A DNA stretch of 34,466 bases from an uncultured Acidobacteriota bacterium (lineage in GTDB: Bacteria; Acidobacteriota; Vicinamibacteria; Vicinamibacterales; UBA2999), in contig CADEFD010000038.1 in assembly GCA_902826515.1 (NCBI GenBank), positions 1 to 34,466 on the forward strand. The letters are read 5' to 3'. The number at the start of each line of letters is the position of its first letter. Within the stretch, counting starts at the first letter, position 1. The notes under the pieces were generated by a model. That model made no database searches, was not told the origin of the DNA, and worked only from the letters and a program-made list of their open reading frames with translations. A program made the position numbers and the translations under genes. Shown piece by piece: positions 8,037 through 17,656 of the stretch.

Positions 8037-10195
8037 GGTGTGAGCTCCGTGCGTTCCGAGACGTGGGCTTCGACCTGCGCGCGCTGCATCCACAGCTCGC
8101 GGAACTGGTGCTTCGAGAGCAGCTCGAGCTGGTCGCTCCTGTGGGTGGTGCCCTTCTGGCGCGAGTTGCCGTAGCTCATGAGCCCGTAGGCCTTCACGGG
8201 CGTCGAGAACTCGATCATGCCGATCCAGGTCTCGCCGTGCTGCGGGTAGCGCTTGCCCGAGGCGTCGAGCGGCCCCCAGGTGATGACGCGGAACGGCCCG
8301 AGCCCGCCCACATGGCCGTCGCCCGGCAGGTCCACGTCGCCGAGCTTGAAGCGAGACACCTCGCCGAACACGCGGTCGAGGGCGCCGTACTTCTTCTTCG
8401 TGGTGGCGATCGCCTCGCGCAGCATCTTCACGGCCGCAGCCGGATCCCTGATCCCGGTGGGCGTCGAGGTCGCCTTCTCCGGATCGAACGCCACCTTGTA
8501 GTTGGCAAGCCCGGTGAAGGACGGCCCCGCGAAGAGTTTCGCCCACTCCTCGAAGAGCAGGCCGGCGCGGTTGTCGGCCGAATAGTCGTGGTTCCACGCA
8601 CCGAGCAGAGCGACGGCCGCCTGCATGTCGGGGCTGCGATCCGCCCTGGCGGCATCGAGCAGCTCGGGCAGCGTGCGATCGGCCAGCAGCGACCGCGTGG
8701 AGAGCTTGAGCTCCATCATCTTCTCGAGCGTCAGGCTGCCGCTCTCCGCCATCATCGACAGCGAATTCTGCGCGCGCATGGATTCAGCCGAGAGCGGCGC
8801 CAGATACGGCGGGTAGTCGTCGGGCTGGATCTCGGTGGGCCACGACGGGAACCACGGCGGGTCATTGGAGTTCTGCACGAAGCCGGCGCGCGGATTGGTC
8901 ACCCGCGGCAGTTCCTCGTAGCCGTGCACCTCGGTCCACAGGAACTCGGACGAATCGCCGGGCACAAGGCCGCGCCAGAACGCCACGTCGCCGGAGGCAC
9001 GCTTCGGCGCGATGCCGTTGAAGATGTACTCGATGTTGCCGTCGCGATCGGCGTAGCTGATGTTGAAGGTGGGCACCTGGAGGCGCTTCATCGCGGCCGT
9101 GAAGGCGTCGTAGTTCTTCGCCGTCACCATGTCGAAGTACTGGTGCAGCATGCCCGGCCGATCGAGGCCGGCCACCCGCAGCGCCACCGTCACGCCGTCC
9201 TTCCGCGTGAAGACCGGCCCGTGCACGGTGCTCCGGATCTCGAGCGGTTTCTCCACCACGCGGCCATCGGCCTGACGCACCTTGTAGCTGGTGGTCGTCA
9301 CCTCGAAGGGCCGCACCTGCCCGTCGTAGACGTAGCCCTTGTCGCGCAGCGCGAGCTGGTAGGTGGTCGAACCCATCATGCCGTTGACGGTGTTCGAAAT
9401 ACCCATCTGCTGGCTGAACGCGAAGCGGACGACCGGCAGCCCGATCTGGGTGGCGCCATAGAGCTCGAAGTCGGGCCCGACCAGATGCGCCTCGTAGTAG
9501 GTGAAGTAGTTCACGCCCCATCCGAGATGCGGGTTCTGCAGCAGCAGCGCGTGGCCGCTCGCCGACTTCTTCGCCGACACCGCCCACGTGTTCGAGCCAT
9601 CTTCGCCGGTGTAGCCCGGATCGACCGGCCGGCCCGACGCGTCCACGAGCGGCGCCTCACCTTCCCCGCCGAGGTTCGGCGAAGCGACGTAGATGTAGTT
9701 CATGAGCCGGTGGGCGTGGGCCACGACGTCCACGCCGGTCACCGGCAGCACGACACGCACCGTCGGATCGATGGCATCGGCGTGGGCCGCCGCGTAGTCG
9801 TTCATGCCCTTCGCGAAGGCATCGAGATTGGCGCGGAAGCCCGGCTCCTGCGCGTCGTACCAGACCTTCGCGCGCGCCGGCACGCCGTTTGTGAGCACCC
9901 AGCGCGTGGTGGCTTCGTACGGTTCGCCCCAGTACTCGGCGCCGCGTCCGCGCGACTCACCGTAGAGGCGCAGGATCTCGTCGCCGTGGCTCTGCGCCTG
10001 CGCGTAGCCGTAGCCGTAGAAGACGGCGGCCGTAGAGGTGCCGTAGACGTGCGGCACGCCGTAGGTGTCCCACAGGATTTCGTTCTTTGCGACGGCAGCC
10101 GCGGCCGGCGCTGGCGGGGCCGGATTGCAGCCAGCGGCCCCGGTGAGCGCGGTGGCCAGGACGATGGCAGTGAAGTGGCGTCTCGTGAGGGTCAT
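8033..10195 (-). CDS. Penicillin acylase family Ntn-hydrolase, possibly acyl-homoserine-lactone acylase-like
   Basis: Exported self-processing amidase of 720 residues. The start at 10195 gives [12 protein letters not shown]: a twin-arginine motif, a hydrophobic stretch and a possible lipobox ending TGAAGC at Cys23, so it may be a Tat-exported lipoprotein. The alpha-chain region spans about 40-195. Autocleavage is expected before Ser201 in [12 protein letters not shown], which becomes the N-terminal nucleophile of the beta chain; NPHLGW nearby is the usual family motif. The family hydrolyses amides such as penicillin G, cephalosporins, acyl-homoserine lactones or cyclic lipopeptides; the sequence does not tell which. 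The gene follows the ABC permeases after 127 bases containing two hairpins and is coupled to the CRTAC1 gene by a four-base overlap. An upstream in-frame ATG at 10300 would place His-rich residues before the signal and is unlikely. Confidence 0.88.
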   Translation of the reverse strand: MTLTRRHFTAIVLATALTGAAGCNPAPPAPAAAAVAKNEILWDTYGVPHVYGTSTAAVFYGYGYAQAQSHGDEILRLYGESRGRGAEYWGEPYEATTRWVLTNGVPARAKVWYDAQEPGFRANLDAFAKGMNDYAAAHADAIDPTVRVVLPVTGVDVVAHAHRLMNYIYVASPNLGGEGEAPLVDASGRPVDPGYTGEDGSNTWAVSAKKSASGHALLLQNPHLGWGVNYFTYYEAHLVGPDFELYGATQIGLPVVRFAFSQQMGISNTVNGMMGSTTYQLALRDKGYVYDGQVRPFEVTTTSYKVRQADGRVVEKPLEIRSTVHGPVFTRKDGVTVALRVAGLDRPGMLHQYFDMVTAKNYDAFTAAMKRLQVPTFNISYADRDGNIEYIFNGIAPKRASGDVAFWRGLVPGDSSEFLWTEVHGYEELPRVTNPRAGFVQNSNDPPWFPSWPTEIQPDDYPPYLAPLSAESMRAQNSLSMMAESGSLTLEKMMELKLSTRSLLADRTLPELLDAARADRSPDMQAAVALLGAWNHDYSADNRAGLLFEEWAKLFAGPSFTGLANYKVAFDPEKATSTPTGIRDPAAAVKMLREAIATTKKKYGALDRVFGEVSRFKLGDVDLPGDGHVGGLGPFRVITWGPLDASGKRYPQHGETWIGMIEFSTPVKAYGLMSYGNSRQKGTTHRSDQLELLSKHQFRELWMQRAQVEAHVSERTELTP

Positions 10196-10243
10196 GCGTC
10201 CATCCGTGTCCGCGCGCGGGGACGCGCGGTCATCCGCGGCATC

Positions 10244-10303
10244 GTCGCACAGATGCGACCGCGTGGAGCATGAATGGTGCGTATGGCCGTGATGAGTCAC
10301 GGC
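10244..10303 (-). terminator. Two perfect hairpins between ABC permease and acylase genes
   Basis: GCCGTGA-TGAG-TCACGGC (10286-10303, 7-base arms) and GTCGCA-CAGA-TGCGAC (10244-10259, 6-base arms) lie between the permease stop and the acylase start. Neither has a following T-run, so they could attenuate or partially terminate the ABC operon message, or act as processing sites or operators. The assignment is tentative. Confidence 0.4.
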
Positions 10304-10322
10304 GCCCCGGATCCGCCGGCCC

Positions 10323-11593
10323 CTATTCGTAGCGAAGAGCCTCGATCGGGTCGAGACGCGAGGCGCGCAGCGCCGGCACGAGTGCGCTCACGAGCCCCAC
10401 GACCATCAGGATGCCGGCACACACGGCCAGCAGTTCGGCGGAGAGCAGCAGATGGATGTCGGCGCTCCGGCTGCGATCGTCGAGCAGTTCCGAGAGGAAC
10501 GGCCGCGGACTCACGAGCAGCACGAGGCCCCACGAGGCGACGACGCCCGCGAGGCCGCCGGCCACGGTCGTGACCATGCCTTCGAGCAGGAACTGGAGCA
10601 GGATGGCGCCGCGGCGGGCGCCGAGGGCCTTCCGGATGCCGATCTCGCGCGTGCGTTCGGTGACCGAGACGAACATGATGTTCATCACGCCGATGCCGCC
10701 GATCGCCAGGGTGAGCACGCCGATGAACGACAACACGAGCTTCAGCCCGAGCGTGATGCCGGCCGTGATCTCCGCGGTGAACGACGAGCCGAAGAGGCGC
10801 AGCGCGCGCTCGTCGGCCGGGTCGAACCCGAGGCGCCTGCCGAGGGCCTCCTTCACGGCTTTCGTGGCCTGCGCCTCCTTCGAGGCGTCCACCGCCTGAT
10901 AGACCATCACCGACGAGTACTCGGTGTTCCAGAGCTGCCCGGCGGTCGTGTACGGAATGAAGACCGACTCCTTGTCGGGGCGCATGTAGTTCGAGAGCTG
11001 CACCTTCTCGCGCTGCACGCCGGCCACCTCGAAGGCCATGCCGCCGATGCGGATCTGCTGGCCCACCGGCTGCACGTTGCCGAAGATCTTCCTGGCGACC
11101 TCGCTGCCGAGGAAGGCGACGCGGCGCTGCAGCCGCACGTCTTCGGCGTCGGGGAACCGTCCGGCCTGCACCCACTGGCTGCGCATCACCGCGTATTCGG
11201 GCGCCACGCCGCGGATGAGGAACGAGCCCTGCTTCACGCCCCAGCTGATGTTGAAGTCGCGCGTGAACTCCGGGCTCACGAACTTCACGAACGGCAGGCC
11301 GCGCACCGACAGCACGTCCTCTTCCTTGAGGCGGATGCGCTTGCCGGCCCGTTCCCCCCCGGCCTGGGCGGATGTCTGCCCCGGCCACGCGATGACCACG
11401 CCGTCGCCGAAGGCGCCGCGGAATCCGCGTTCGAGCGCCGCCTGGAAGCCGTTGCCGTAGGCGAGCAGCATCACGACCGAGACGATGCCCCAGGAGATGC
11501 CGAGCATCGACAAGCCGGCGCGCAGCCGGTTCCGCGATAGGCCGGCGAAGGCCTCGCGCACGATGTCGCCGAGCTGCGCGCGTCCGGTGCGGC

Positions 11594-11597
<4 letters not shown>
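10323..11597 (-). CDS. MacB-type ABC transporter permease (FtsX family), second of pair
   Basis: Inner-membrane permease of 424 residues. Residues 20-48 hold the first membrane helix after the amphipathic [15 protein letters not shown] large periplasmic MacB-PCD domain follows, then three C-terminal helices of the FtsX domain with the hallmark [21 protein letters not shown] and IRKALGARR, the coupling region that meets the ATPase. Unlike MacB itself it carries no nucleotide-binding domain. It begins with GTG at 11597, overlapping the stop of the preceding permease by four bases, so the two are coupled and probably form a heterodimer. Together with the HlyD adaptor upstream it should be a tripartite-type or mechanotransmission exporter. 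No ATPase gene is in the cluster. Confidence 0.92.
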
Positions 11598-12889
<1,292 letters not shown>

Positions 12890-12978
12890 TGGGGTCTGAC
12901 CCCTTTCTGGGCAGGGCCAGAATTGGGTTTCGGTTCCTGCAACTATTCGGGCCGGGGCCAGAATGGGGTCTGACCCCA
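12890..12978. repeat. Inverted pair of TGGGGTCTGACCCCA palindromic repeats
   Basis: Two copies of the two-part palindromic repeat face each other. The first is 12890-12920 (palindrome plus CTGGGCAGGGCCAG) and the second 12951-12978 (GCCGGGGCCAGAA plus palindrome, inverted), with 30 bases between. They fill the gap between the HlyD adaptor stop and the permease ATG. The third copy in the window lies inside the acyl-CoA ligase gene. Confidence 0.88.
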
Positions 12979-12987
12979 CGACCCCCG

Positions 12988-14178
12988 CTAGCCCGGCAGC
13001 ACCACTTTGTCGCCGGGCTTCAGGCCATCGAGCACTTCCGTGCGGGTGCCGTTGCCGATGCCGACCTTCACCGGCACCTTGCGGCGGCCGGTGTCGGCGG
13101 CCGGGTCAGCCACCTCGACGAACGCGGCCTTCTTCTCGTCGTAGCTGATGGCCGCCTCGGGCACGACGAGCGTGTCGGGCTTCTCTTCGAGGATCACCTC
13201 GGCGTTGGCGGTCATGTTGGCCTTGAGCTGCTGGCCGGGGTTGTCGATCGAGACCTCCACCTCGAAAGTGGTCACGTTGTCCTTCTCGACGCCGATCGGG
13301 GAAATCTGCGTGACCTTGCCGCTGAAGGTCTGCTCGCGGAAGCTTTCGGTCGAGATGCGGGCCGTCATGCCGAGCTTCACGAAGCCGATATCGGCTTCGT
13401 CGACCTTCCCGCGCACGAACACCTGGCCGATGTCGCCGAGCGTCATGACCAGCGTGGCGTTGGCGCCGAGATTGAGGATCGACGACACCGGGCTCCCGAT
13501 CTCGACATCGCGCGTCAGCACGGTGCCGCGGATCGGCGCCTTGATCGTGGAGTTGGCGAGTTCCTCGACCGCGCGTTCGGCGGCGGCCTGCGCCTGCGCC
13601 ACCTGCGCCCGCGCTTCCTCGATCTTCGCGCGGCTCACGAGGAGCTGCGACTGCGCGGCCCGCTGCCGGTTGGCGGCCTGCTCGTAGACCGCGCGCGCCT
13701 GGTCGAGTGCTTCCTGCGAGATGAGTTTCTGGTCAGCCAGCGACTGCGCCCGCTGCCCGGCCGACTTCGCAAACGCCAGGTCGGGCGCTTCGGCCTCGAT
13801 CTCGTTCTTGCGCGCCTGCGCCTCGGCGGCGGTGAGGGCGGCGCGGGCGGCCTCGAGGTTGGCGCGGGCCTCGCGGAGCCGGGCGTTCAGGTTTTCCTTG
13901 TCGAGTTCGGCCAGCACCTGCCCGGCCTCGACGCGGTGATCGACGTCCACCGCCAGGCGCTCGATGATGCCGTTGGCCTTCGACTTGATCTCCACCTTGG
14001 TGATCGGCTCGATCTTGCCGGTGGCGACGACCGACCGCGTCATCGGACCACGTTCCACCGTGACGAGCCGCGACGGGTCGATCGCAGACGAGGCGCCGTT
14101 CACGGTGGAGAGATACGCGCCGGTGGCCACGAGGGCGACGACGGCGCCACCAAGGGCGAACTTGCGGGGTCTGGTCAT
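12988..14178 (-). CDS. HlyD/MacA-type periplasmic adaptor of an ABC exporter
   Basis: Membrane-anchored adaptor of 396 residues. One N-terminal helix (FALGGAVVALVATGAYL) follows MTRPRK. Next is a biotinyl-lipoyl-like half (VVATGKIEPITKVEIKSKANGII, RVEAGQVLAELD), a long Ala/Glu/Gln-rich coiled-coil hairpin at about 85-190, the second lipoyl half (STIKAPIRGTVLTRDVEIGS), and beta-barrel and membrane-proximal domains (VPEAAISYDE, VLDGLKPGDKVVLPG). It would link the permease pair to an outer-membrane channel. I chose ATG at 14178 because it begins directly before the basic and hydrophobic anchor; ATG at 14202 would add eight residues. It is first in the export operon and is divergent from the FHA gene. 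Confidence 0.92.
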   Translation of the reverse strand: MTRPRKFALGGAVVALVATGAYLSTVNGASSAIDPSRLVTVERGPMTRSVVATGKIEPITKVEIKSKANGIIERLAVDVDHRVEAGQVLAELDKENLNARLREARANLEAARAALTAAEAQARKNEIEAEAPDLAFAKSAGQRAQSLADQKLISQEALDQARAVYEQAANRQRAAQSQLLVSRAKIEEARAQVAQAQAAAERAVEELANSTIKAPIRGTVLTRDVEIGSPVSSILNLGANATLVMTLGDIGQVFVRGKVDEADIGFVKLGMTARISTESFREQTFSGKVTQISPIGVEKDNVTTFEVEVSIDNPGQQLKANMTANAEVILEEKPDTLVVPEAAISYDEKKAAFVEVADPAADTGRRKVPVKVGIGNGTRTEVLDGLKPGDKVVLPG

Positions 14179-14252
14179 GGGTGTCGCGGCGCCGGCCGCC
14201 ATCAGCAGTTACGAACCGGCGTCGGCCCATGTTCCGGAGGCCGGCCGGCTGG

Positions 14253-14258
14253 TAGAAT
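14253..14258 (+). promoter_or_regulatory. Extended -10 element TGGTAGAAT before the FHA gene
   Basis: TAGAAT, preceded by TG with one intervening base, ends 11 bases before the ATG at 14270. There is no ribosome binding site between, so the leader would be only a few bases. It lies in the short divergent region shared with the HlyD gene. Confidence 0.5.
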
Positions 14259-14269
14259 CAGCCCCCGAC

Positions 14270-14578
14270 ATGTGGTTGCTCGAATCGACGCCTGATTCTC
14301 CGTCCGCTCTGCTCTTCCGGCTGCTGCCCGGCAGCATCAAGACCGTGGGACGCGCCCCGCGCGCCGACTTCGTGGTGGACGCCCCGCTCGTCTCGCGTAT
14401 CCACTGCCGGCTCACCCTTCAGGCCGACGGCCTGCTCGTCGAAGACCTCGAGAGCACGAACGGCACGTTCGTGAACGGCGAGCGGGTGACGAAGCTGCTC
14501 CTGCGCACCGGCGACGCTCTGAAGGTGGGGCGGATGGAGTTCACCGTGCGCGAGTCGGCGGCCGCGCCGACGGCGTAG
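14270..14578 (+). CDS. Small stand-alone FHA-domain protein
   Basis: A 102-residue protein that is essentially one forkhead-associated domain, a phosphothreonine-peptide-binding module. All signature residues are present: VGRAPRAD, SRIHCRL, and STNGTFVNGERV. There is no kinase, transmembrane or other domain. The ATG at 14270 is taken because the domain begins soon after it and a -10 element precedes it; longer in-frame extensions run back into the divergent HlyD gene and have no coding look. It converges on the MBL-hydrolase gene with 17 bases between. Its partner kinase is not in the window, and the role is unknown beyond phospho-dependent binding. Confidence 0.85.
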   Translation: MWLLESTPDSPSALLFRLLPGSIKTVGRAPRADFVVDAPLVSRIHCRLTLQADGLLVEDLESTNGTFVNGERVTKLLLRTGDALKVGRMEFTVRESAAAPTA

Positions 14579-14595
14579 GGTTCCGGGACGCTGTC

Positions 14596-15258
14596 TCAGC
14601 GCCGGGCCAGAGCGGCCCATTCGAGCAGGAACGGGTTGGTCTGGCGTTCGCGGCCGATCGTGGTGTCGGGCCCGTGGCCGGGACGCACGCGCGCTTCGTC
14701 GCCGAACGCCAGCAGCACGTCCATGATCGAGCGGCGCAGCTGGTCGTGATCGCAGCCTGGCAGGTCCGTGCGGCCGATCGAGCCGGCAAAGAGTGTGTCG
14801 CCCACGAAGAGGTCCATGCCCACCGTGCCGCGGCGTCCCACCTGGAGGCACACGTTTCCGGGGCAGTGCCCCGGCGTGTGGTGGATGAAGACGTCGTAGT
14901 CGCCGAACGCGATCGGGCCCGGCAGCTCGTACCAGCGGTCGGGCGGCGGCGGCTGCTCGAGGGCGTAGCCGAACATCGCCCCCTGGTCCTGCGCCCGCGC
15001 GTACATGACGCGGTCGGCCGGATGCAGCCAGATGGGCGCGCCGAGCGCACGTTTTGCGGCAGCGACGCCGGAGACATGGTCCACATGCGCGTGCGTCAGC
15101 AGGATGCCCACGACCGTGAGCGCCTCGCCGGCGATGTAGGCGAGCAGTTCCTCGACCTCGTCGCCCGGGTCGATGTAGATCGCCTCGCGTGTGCGTTCGC
15201 AGCTCACGACGAAGCCGTTCTTCAGGAACGGAGGCGCGCAGGCGGATTCGATGATCAT
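14596..15258 (-). CDS. MBL-fold metallo-hydrolase (glyoxalase II-like)
   Basis: Cytoplasmic metal-dependent hydrolase of 220 residues. The metallo-beta-lactamase motif HAHVDH is at residues 56-61. It is followed by HHTPGHCPGN (third-metal-ligand histidine), GDTLFAGSIGRTDLPG (bridging aspartate) and RPGHGPDTTIGRE (last histidine), in the glyoxalase II/YcbL order; the long C-terminal substrate-binding domain of classical GloB is absent. YcbL-like members hydrolyse hydroxyacyl-glutathione or other thioesters; the substrate here is unknown. The ATG at 15258 is preceded by AGGAAG at the end of the upstream SDR gene, five bases away, so the two form an operon. Confidence 0.9.
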   Translation of the reverse strand: MIIESACAPPFLKNGFVVSCERTREAIYIDPGDEVEELLAYIAGEALTVVGILLTHAHVDHVSGVAAAKRALGAPIWLHPADRVMYARAQDQGAMFGYALEQPPPPDRWYELPGPIAFGDYDVFIHHTPGHCPGNVCLQVGRRGTVGMDLFVGDTLFAGSIGRTDLPGCDHDQLRRSIMDVLLAFGDEARVRPGHGPDTTIGRERQTNPFLLEWAALARR

Positions 15259-15263
15259 CGGCG

Positions 15264-15977
15264 TTACTTCCTCGGCGGCTGGGCCGGGCGGATCTCGACC
15301 CGGCTCGGCAGGCTGCGCGCGGGATGCGACAGCAGGTGGAGCACCACCGCCGCCACGTCCTCGGCGTGGAGCTTCCAGTCGGCGCCGGCTTCCGGCGCGC
15401 GGTTGTTGAAGCCGGTCGCGACCGACCCCGGGCAGACGTGCGCCACGCGGATGCCGTCGTAGCGCACCTCCTGCATCAAAGCCTCGCTGAAGGCATCGAG
15501 GCCGGCCTTGGTGGCGCAATAGGCGGCGCCGCCGGCGAATGCGTTCTTCCCCGCCAGGCTGCTGATGTTCACGATGAAGCCGCCGCCGCGTGCCTTGAGG
15601 TGCGGAATGGCTGCCTGGCAGCAGTGGAAGACGCCCGTGAGGTTGGTGTCGATCAAGCGATCCCACTCGGCTTCATCGAGGGTCGCAATCGGCCCGCCCA
15701 CGCCCACTCCGGCGTTGTTGACCACGACATCGAGGCCGCCGAAACGCTGCACGGCGGTGTCGATGGCCCGGCGCACCGAGCCGCCGTCGCGCACGTCGCA
15801 CACGACCCCCATGACACGCGTCGCGTCGTGGGCCGCAAGCGACACGGCGGTTTCAGCCCGCTGCACCGACTCGTCGCTCGTGCCCGTGAGCACCACGCTG
15901 TCGCCGCGGGCGACGAGCGCCTCGACCACCGCACGCCCAATCCCCCGCGTGCCCCCTGTGACGAACGCAACAGCCAT
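15264..15977 (-). CDS. Short-chain dehydrogenase/reductase (SDR)
   Basis: Classical SDR of 237 residues, a Rossmann-fold NAD(P)-dependent oxidoreductase. The cofactor motif TGGTRGIG is at residues 7-14, CDVRD marks the adenine-binding acid, NNAG follows, and the catalytic triad is present as the Ser in VNISSLAG and YCATK (Tyr-x-x-x-Lys). Asn in TNLTGVFH completes the tetrad. The ATG at 15977 was chosen for its GGAAGA ribosome binding site four bases upstream; a TTG 12 bases earlier is also in frame. It is first in an operon with the MBL hydrolase. Substrate unknown. Confidence 0.9.
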   Translation of the reverse strand: MAVAFVTGGTRGIGRAVVEALVARGDSVVLTGTSDESVQRAETAVSLAAHDATRVMGVVCDVRDGGSVRRAIDTAVQRFGGLDVVVNNAGVGVGGPIATLDEAEWDRLIDTNLTGVFHCCQAAIPHLKARGGGFIVNISSLAGKNAFAGGAAYCATKAGLDAFSEALMQEVRYDGIRVAHVCPGSVATGFNNRAPEAGADWKLHAEDVAAVVLHLLSHPARSLPSRVEIRPAQPPRK

Positions 15978-16015
15978 GACATCTTCCAATCACGAAAGGG
16001 GCGCGGTCGTGGCGT

Positions 16016-16048
16016 CCCCGAGTCCCGGGCCTCGAGCCCCGAGTCCCG
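16016..16048. repeat. CCCCGAGTCCCG direct repeat between divergent genes
   Basis: The 12-mer CCCCGAGTCCCG occurs at 16016-16027 and 16037-16048, exactly 21 bases apart, between the divergent SDR and MDH-like genes. It may be a variant of the CCCTAGT family, or a two-site operator on one helix face; the sequence does not decide. Confidence 0.5.
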
Positions 16049-16052
16049 CCCT

Positions 16053-16058
16053 TAGAAT
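16053..16058 (+). promoter_or_regulatory. -10-like element TAGAAT before the MDH-like gene
   Basis: TAGAAT ends 6 bases before the GTG at 16065, which predicts a transcript that starts on the start codon. No ribosome binding site and no -35 hexamer are visible. Confidence 0.5.
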
Positions 16059-16064
16059 AGTCCC

Positions 16065-16904
16065 GTGTCCATCCTTGCCGTCGTCGGCGCCGGACCGCTC
16101 GGCGCGGCCATCACCCATCAGGCTGCCGCCGCGGCCATCGCGCGGCGCATCGTGCTCGTGGACGACGCCGCCGACGTCGCCCGCGGGCTGGCCCTCGACA
16201 TCCGGCAGTCGGGCCCCATCGCCGGATCGTCCACGGCCGTCGAAGGCACGGGCGACACGGGTGCGGTCGTGGGCGCCGGCGTGATCGTGGTGGCCGACCG
16301 GCATGGCGCGGGGGAATGGCGTGGCGACGACGGCCTCGCGCTCGTCGCGCGGCTCAGAGCCCTCGCGCCGGGTGCGCTCATCATCTGCGCGGGCGCCGCG
16401 CAGACAGACCTCGTCGAGACCTTCGTGCGCGAGCGCGACGGGGATCGCCGGCGCATCGCGGGTTCGGCGCCCGAAGCGCTCAGAAGTGCGCTCACGGCGA
16501 TGGCCTGCCTTGAGACGGGCGCCGCACCGGCGGACGTCTCGCTGGCCGCGATCGGGCGGCCGCCGAAGGAGATGTTCGTGCCGTGGGAAGGGGCTGCGAT
16601 CGGCGGCTCGCGCGCCGCCGATGTGCTGCCGGCCGCCGTCATCGCGCGGATCGACCGGCAGGTGCCGTATCTGTGGCCGCCGGGGCCGCTGGCGCTTGCC
16701 GGCGCGGCCGTGCGGGTCGCGCGGCTCGTGACCGGACGCGCCCCCGGCTGGGTGAACGTATTCCTCGTACCGCCGGTCGAGGGCGGCCCAAGGGTCCGCG
16801 GAGTTGCGGTGCCGGCCGTGGTGGACGACGGCGCGCTCACACCGGTGTGGCCGGTGCTCGCGCCGCGCGATCGCGTGCGGCTCGAGTCGGCGCTCGCCGG
16901 CTGA
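16065..16904 (+). CDS. Malate/lactate dehydrogenase-like protein lacking catalytic residues
   Basis: A 279-residue protein with the fold signature of NAD-dependent malate/lactate dehydrogenases: GAGPLGAAI at 8-16, acidic VDD for the adenosine ribose, and ARGLALDIRQSGP, as in bacterial malate dehydrogenase. The catalytic positions look degenerate. The AGxPRxPG mobile-loop arginine region reads ADRHGAGEWRGDD. The LDSxR motif with the catalytic aspartate reads PEALRSA. The GxHGD catalytic histidine motif reads GRPPKEMFVPW. It is also shorter than the usual 310 or so residues. It may be an NAD-binding protein with a non-dehydrogenase role, or a decayed paralogue under relaxed selection. The GTG start is supported by TAGAAT six bases upstream. 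It converges on the sigma factor gene with 12 bases between. Confidence 0.75.
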   Translation: MSILAVVGAGPLGAAITHQAAAAAIARRIVLVDDAADVARGLALDIRQSGPIAGSSTAVEGTGDTGAVVGAGVIVVADRHGAGEWRGDDGLALVARLRALAPGALIICAGAAQTDLVETFVRERDGDRRRIAGSAPEALRSALTAMACLETGAAPADVSLAAIGRPPKEMFVPWEGAAIGGSRAADVLPAAVIARIDRQVPYLWPPGPLALAGAAVRVARLVTGRAPGWVNVFLVPPVEGGPRVRGVAVPAVVDDGALTPVWPVLAPRDRVRLESALAG

Positions 16905-16916
16905 TCGGCCGCCCGG

Positions 16917-17534
16917 CTAGGCCGTGGCGGCGTGGTGCATCGAGAGCCCGCCGGCGAACGCGGCCAGGCGCTCGCGCAGGATGAGGCGTCCGCGGTGCAG
17001 ACGCGACTTGAGCGTCTGGTCCTTCACCTTGAGCCGGCGGCTCGCCTCTTCGGTGGACATCCCGCGCAGGTCGCGCAGAATCACCGGCGCGCGGTAGATG
17101 GCCGGCAGCTCCGCCACCGCCACGCGCAGGGCGTCGCGCAGTTCGGCGCGGTGCACGGCATCGTCGCCAAGGCCCGACCAGTCGGCCGGCTCGGTCACGC
17201 GCGGCGAGCCGTCTTCGTTGACGCTGCCGGTGTCGTCCGAAACTTCGTGGAAGCGGGCCGAGCGCGTCGAGCGCAGGCGCGACATCGCGGTGTTGAAGGT
17301 GATGCGGTAGATCCAGGAAGAGAGGGCGGCATCACCGCGGAAGGCGTCGATCTTGTCGCGCACCTTCAGCAGGACGTCCTGCACCACTTCTTCGGCGTCT
17401 TCCTTGTTCCGGGTGTAGCGCAGCGCCAGCTGGTAGACCCTGGCGCCATAGGTGCGGGCCAGCTCGGCTACGGCGGTATCGTCGCCGGCCTGCAGGCGCT
17501 CGATGAGTGCGGTGTCGCTCGGAATGCGGTTCAC
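16917..17534 (-). CDS. ECF-type RNA polymerase sigma factor
   Basis: Sigma-70 family member of 205 residues with only regions 2 and 4. Region 2 (YTRNKEDAEEVVQDVLLKV, FRGDAALSSWIYRITFNTAMSRLR) spans roughly 38-88. Region 4 (ELPAIYRAPVILRDLRGMST, RRLKVKDQTLKSRLHRGR) spans roughly 138-185 and would read the -35 element. An acidic linker of about 45 residues separates them. The GTG at 17534 has GAGGT four bases upstream. No anti-sigma gene adjoins it: downstream is a convergent MDH-like gene and upstream a membrane protein of another type. An inverted repeat about 35 bases upstream may be a control site. The target regulon is unknown. Confidence 0.92.
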   Translation of the reverse strand: MNRIPSDTALIERLQAGDDTAVAELARTYGARVYQLALRYTRNKEDAEEVVQDVLLKVRDKIDAFRGDAALSSWIYRITFNTAMSRLRSTRSARFHEVSDDTGSVNEDGSPRVTEPADWSGLGDDAVHRAELRDALRVAVAELPAIYRAPVILRDLRGMSTEEASRRLKVKDQTLKSRLHRGRLILRERLAAFAGGLSMHHAATA

Positions 17535-17567
17535 GGTTACCTCGTCTTGGTGTCTACCGTTAAGAAC

Positions 17568-17585
17568 ACCCGTGGTCGAACGGGT
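17568..17585 (-). promoter_or_regulatory. Inverted repeat ACCCGT-N6-ACGGGT upstream of the ECF sigma gene
   Basis: Perfect 6-base arms around 6 bases, 34 bases before the sigma start. GGAATA overlaps its upstream side and TTCTTA lies just downstream on the coding strand, which could be an ECF-type autoregulated promoter, though the match to known ECF promoters is weak. It may also be a short terminator for the preceding DUF1648 gene. Confidence 0.35.
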
Positions 17586-17656
17586 ATTCCCCGGCGGACA
17601 CCGAGGGATGGACGAGGTGGAACCGGACGAGGCGGCAGGTGCCGCCGGGCGCTGCC

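Noticed and set aside
14203..14269. Upstream extension of the FHA protein back to 13964
   Set aside because: The extension reads antisense through the HlyD gene; the FHA fold and the -10 element support ATG at 14270.
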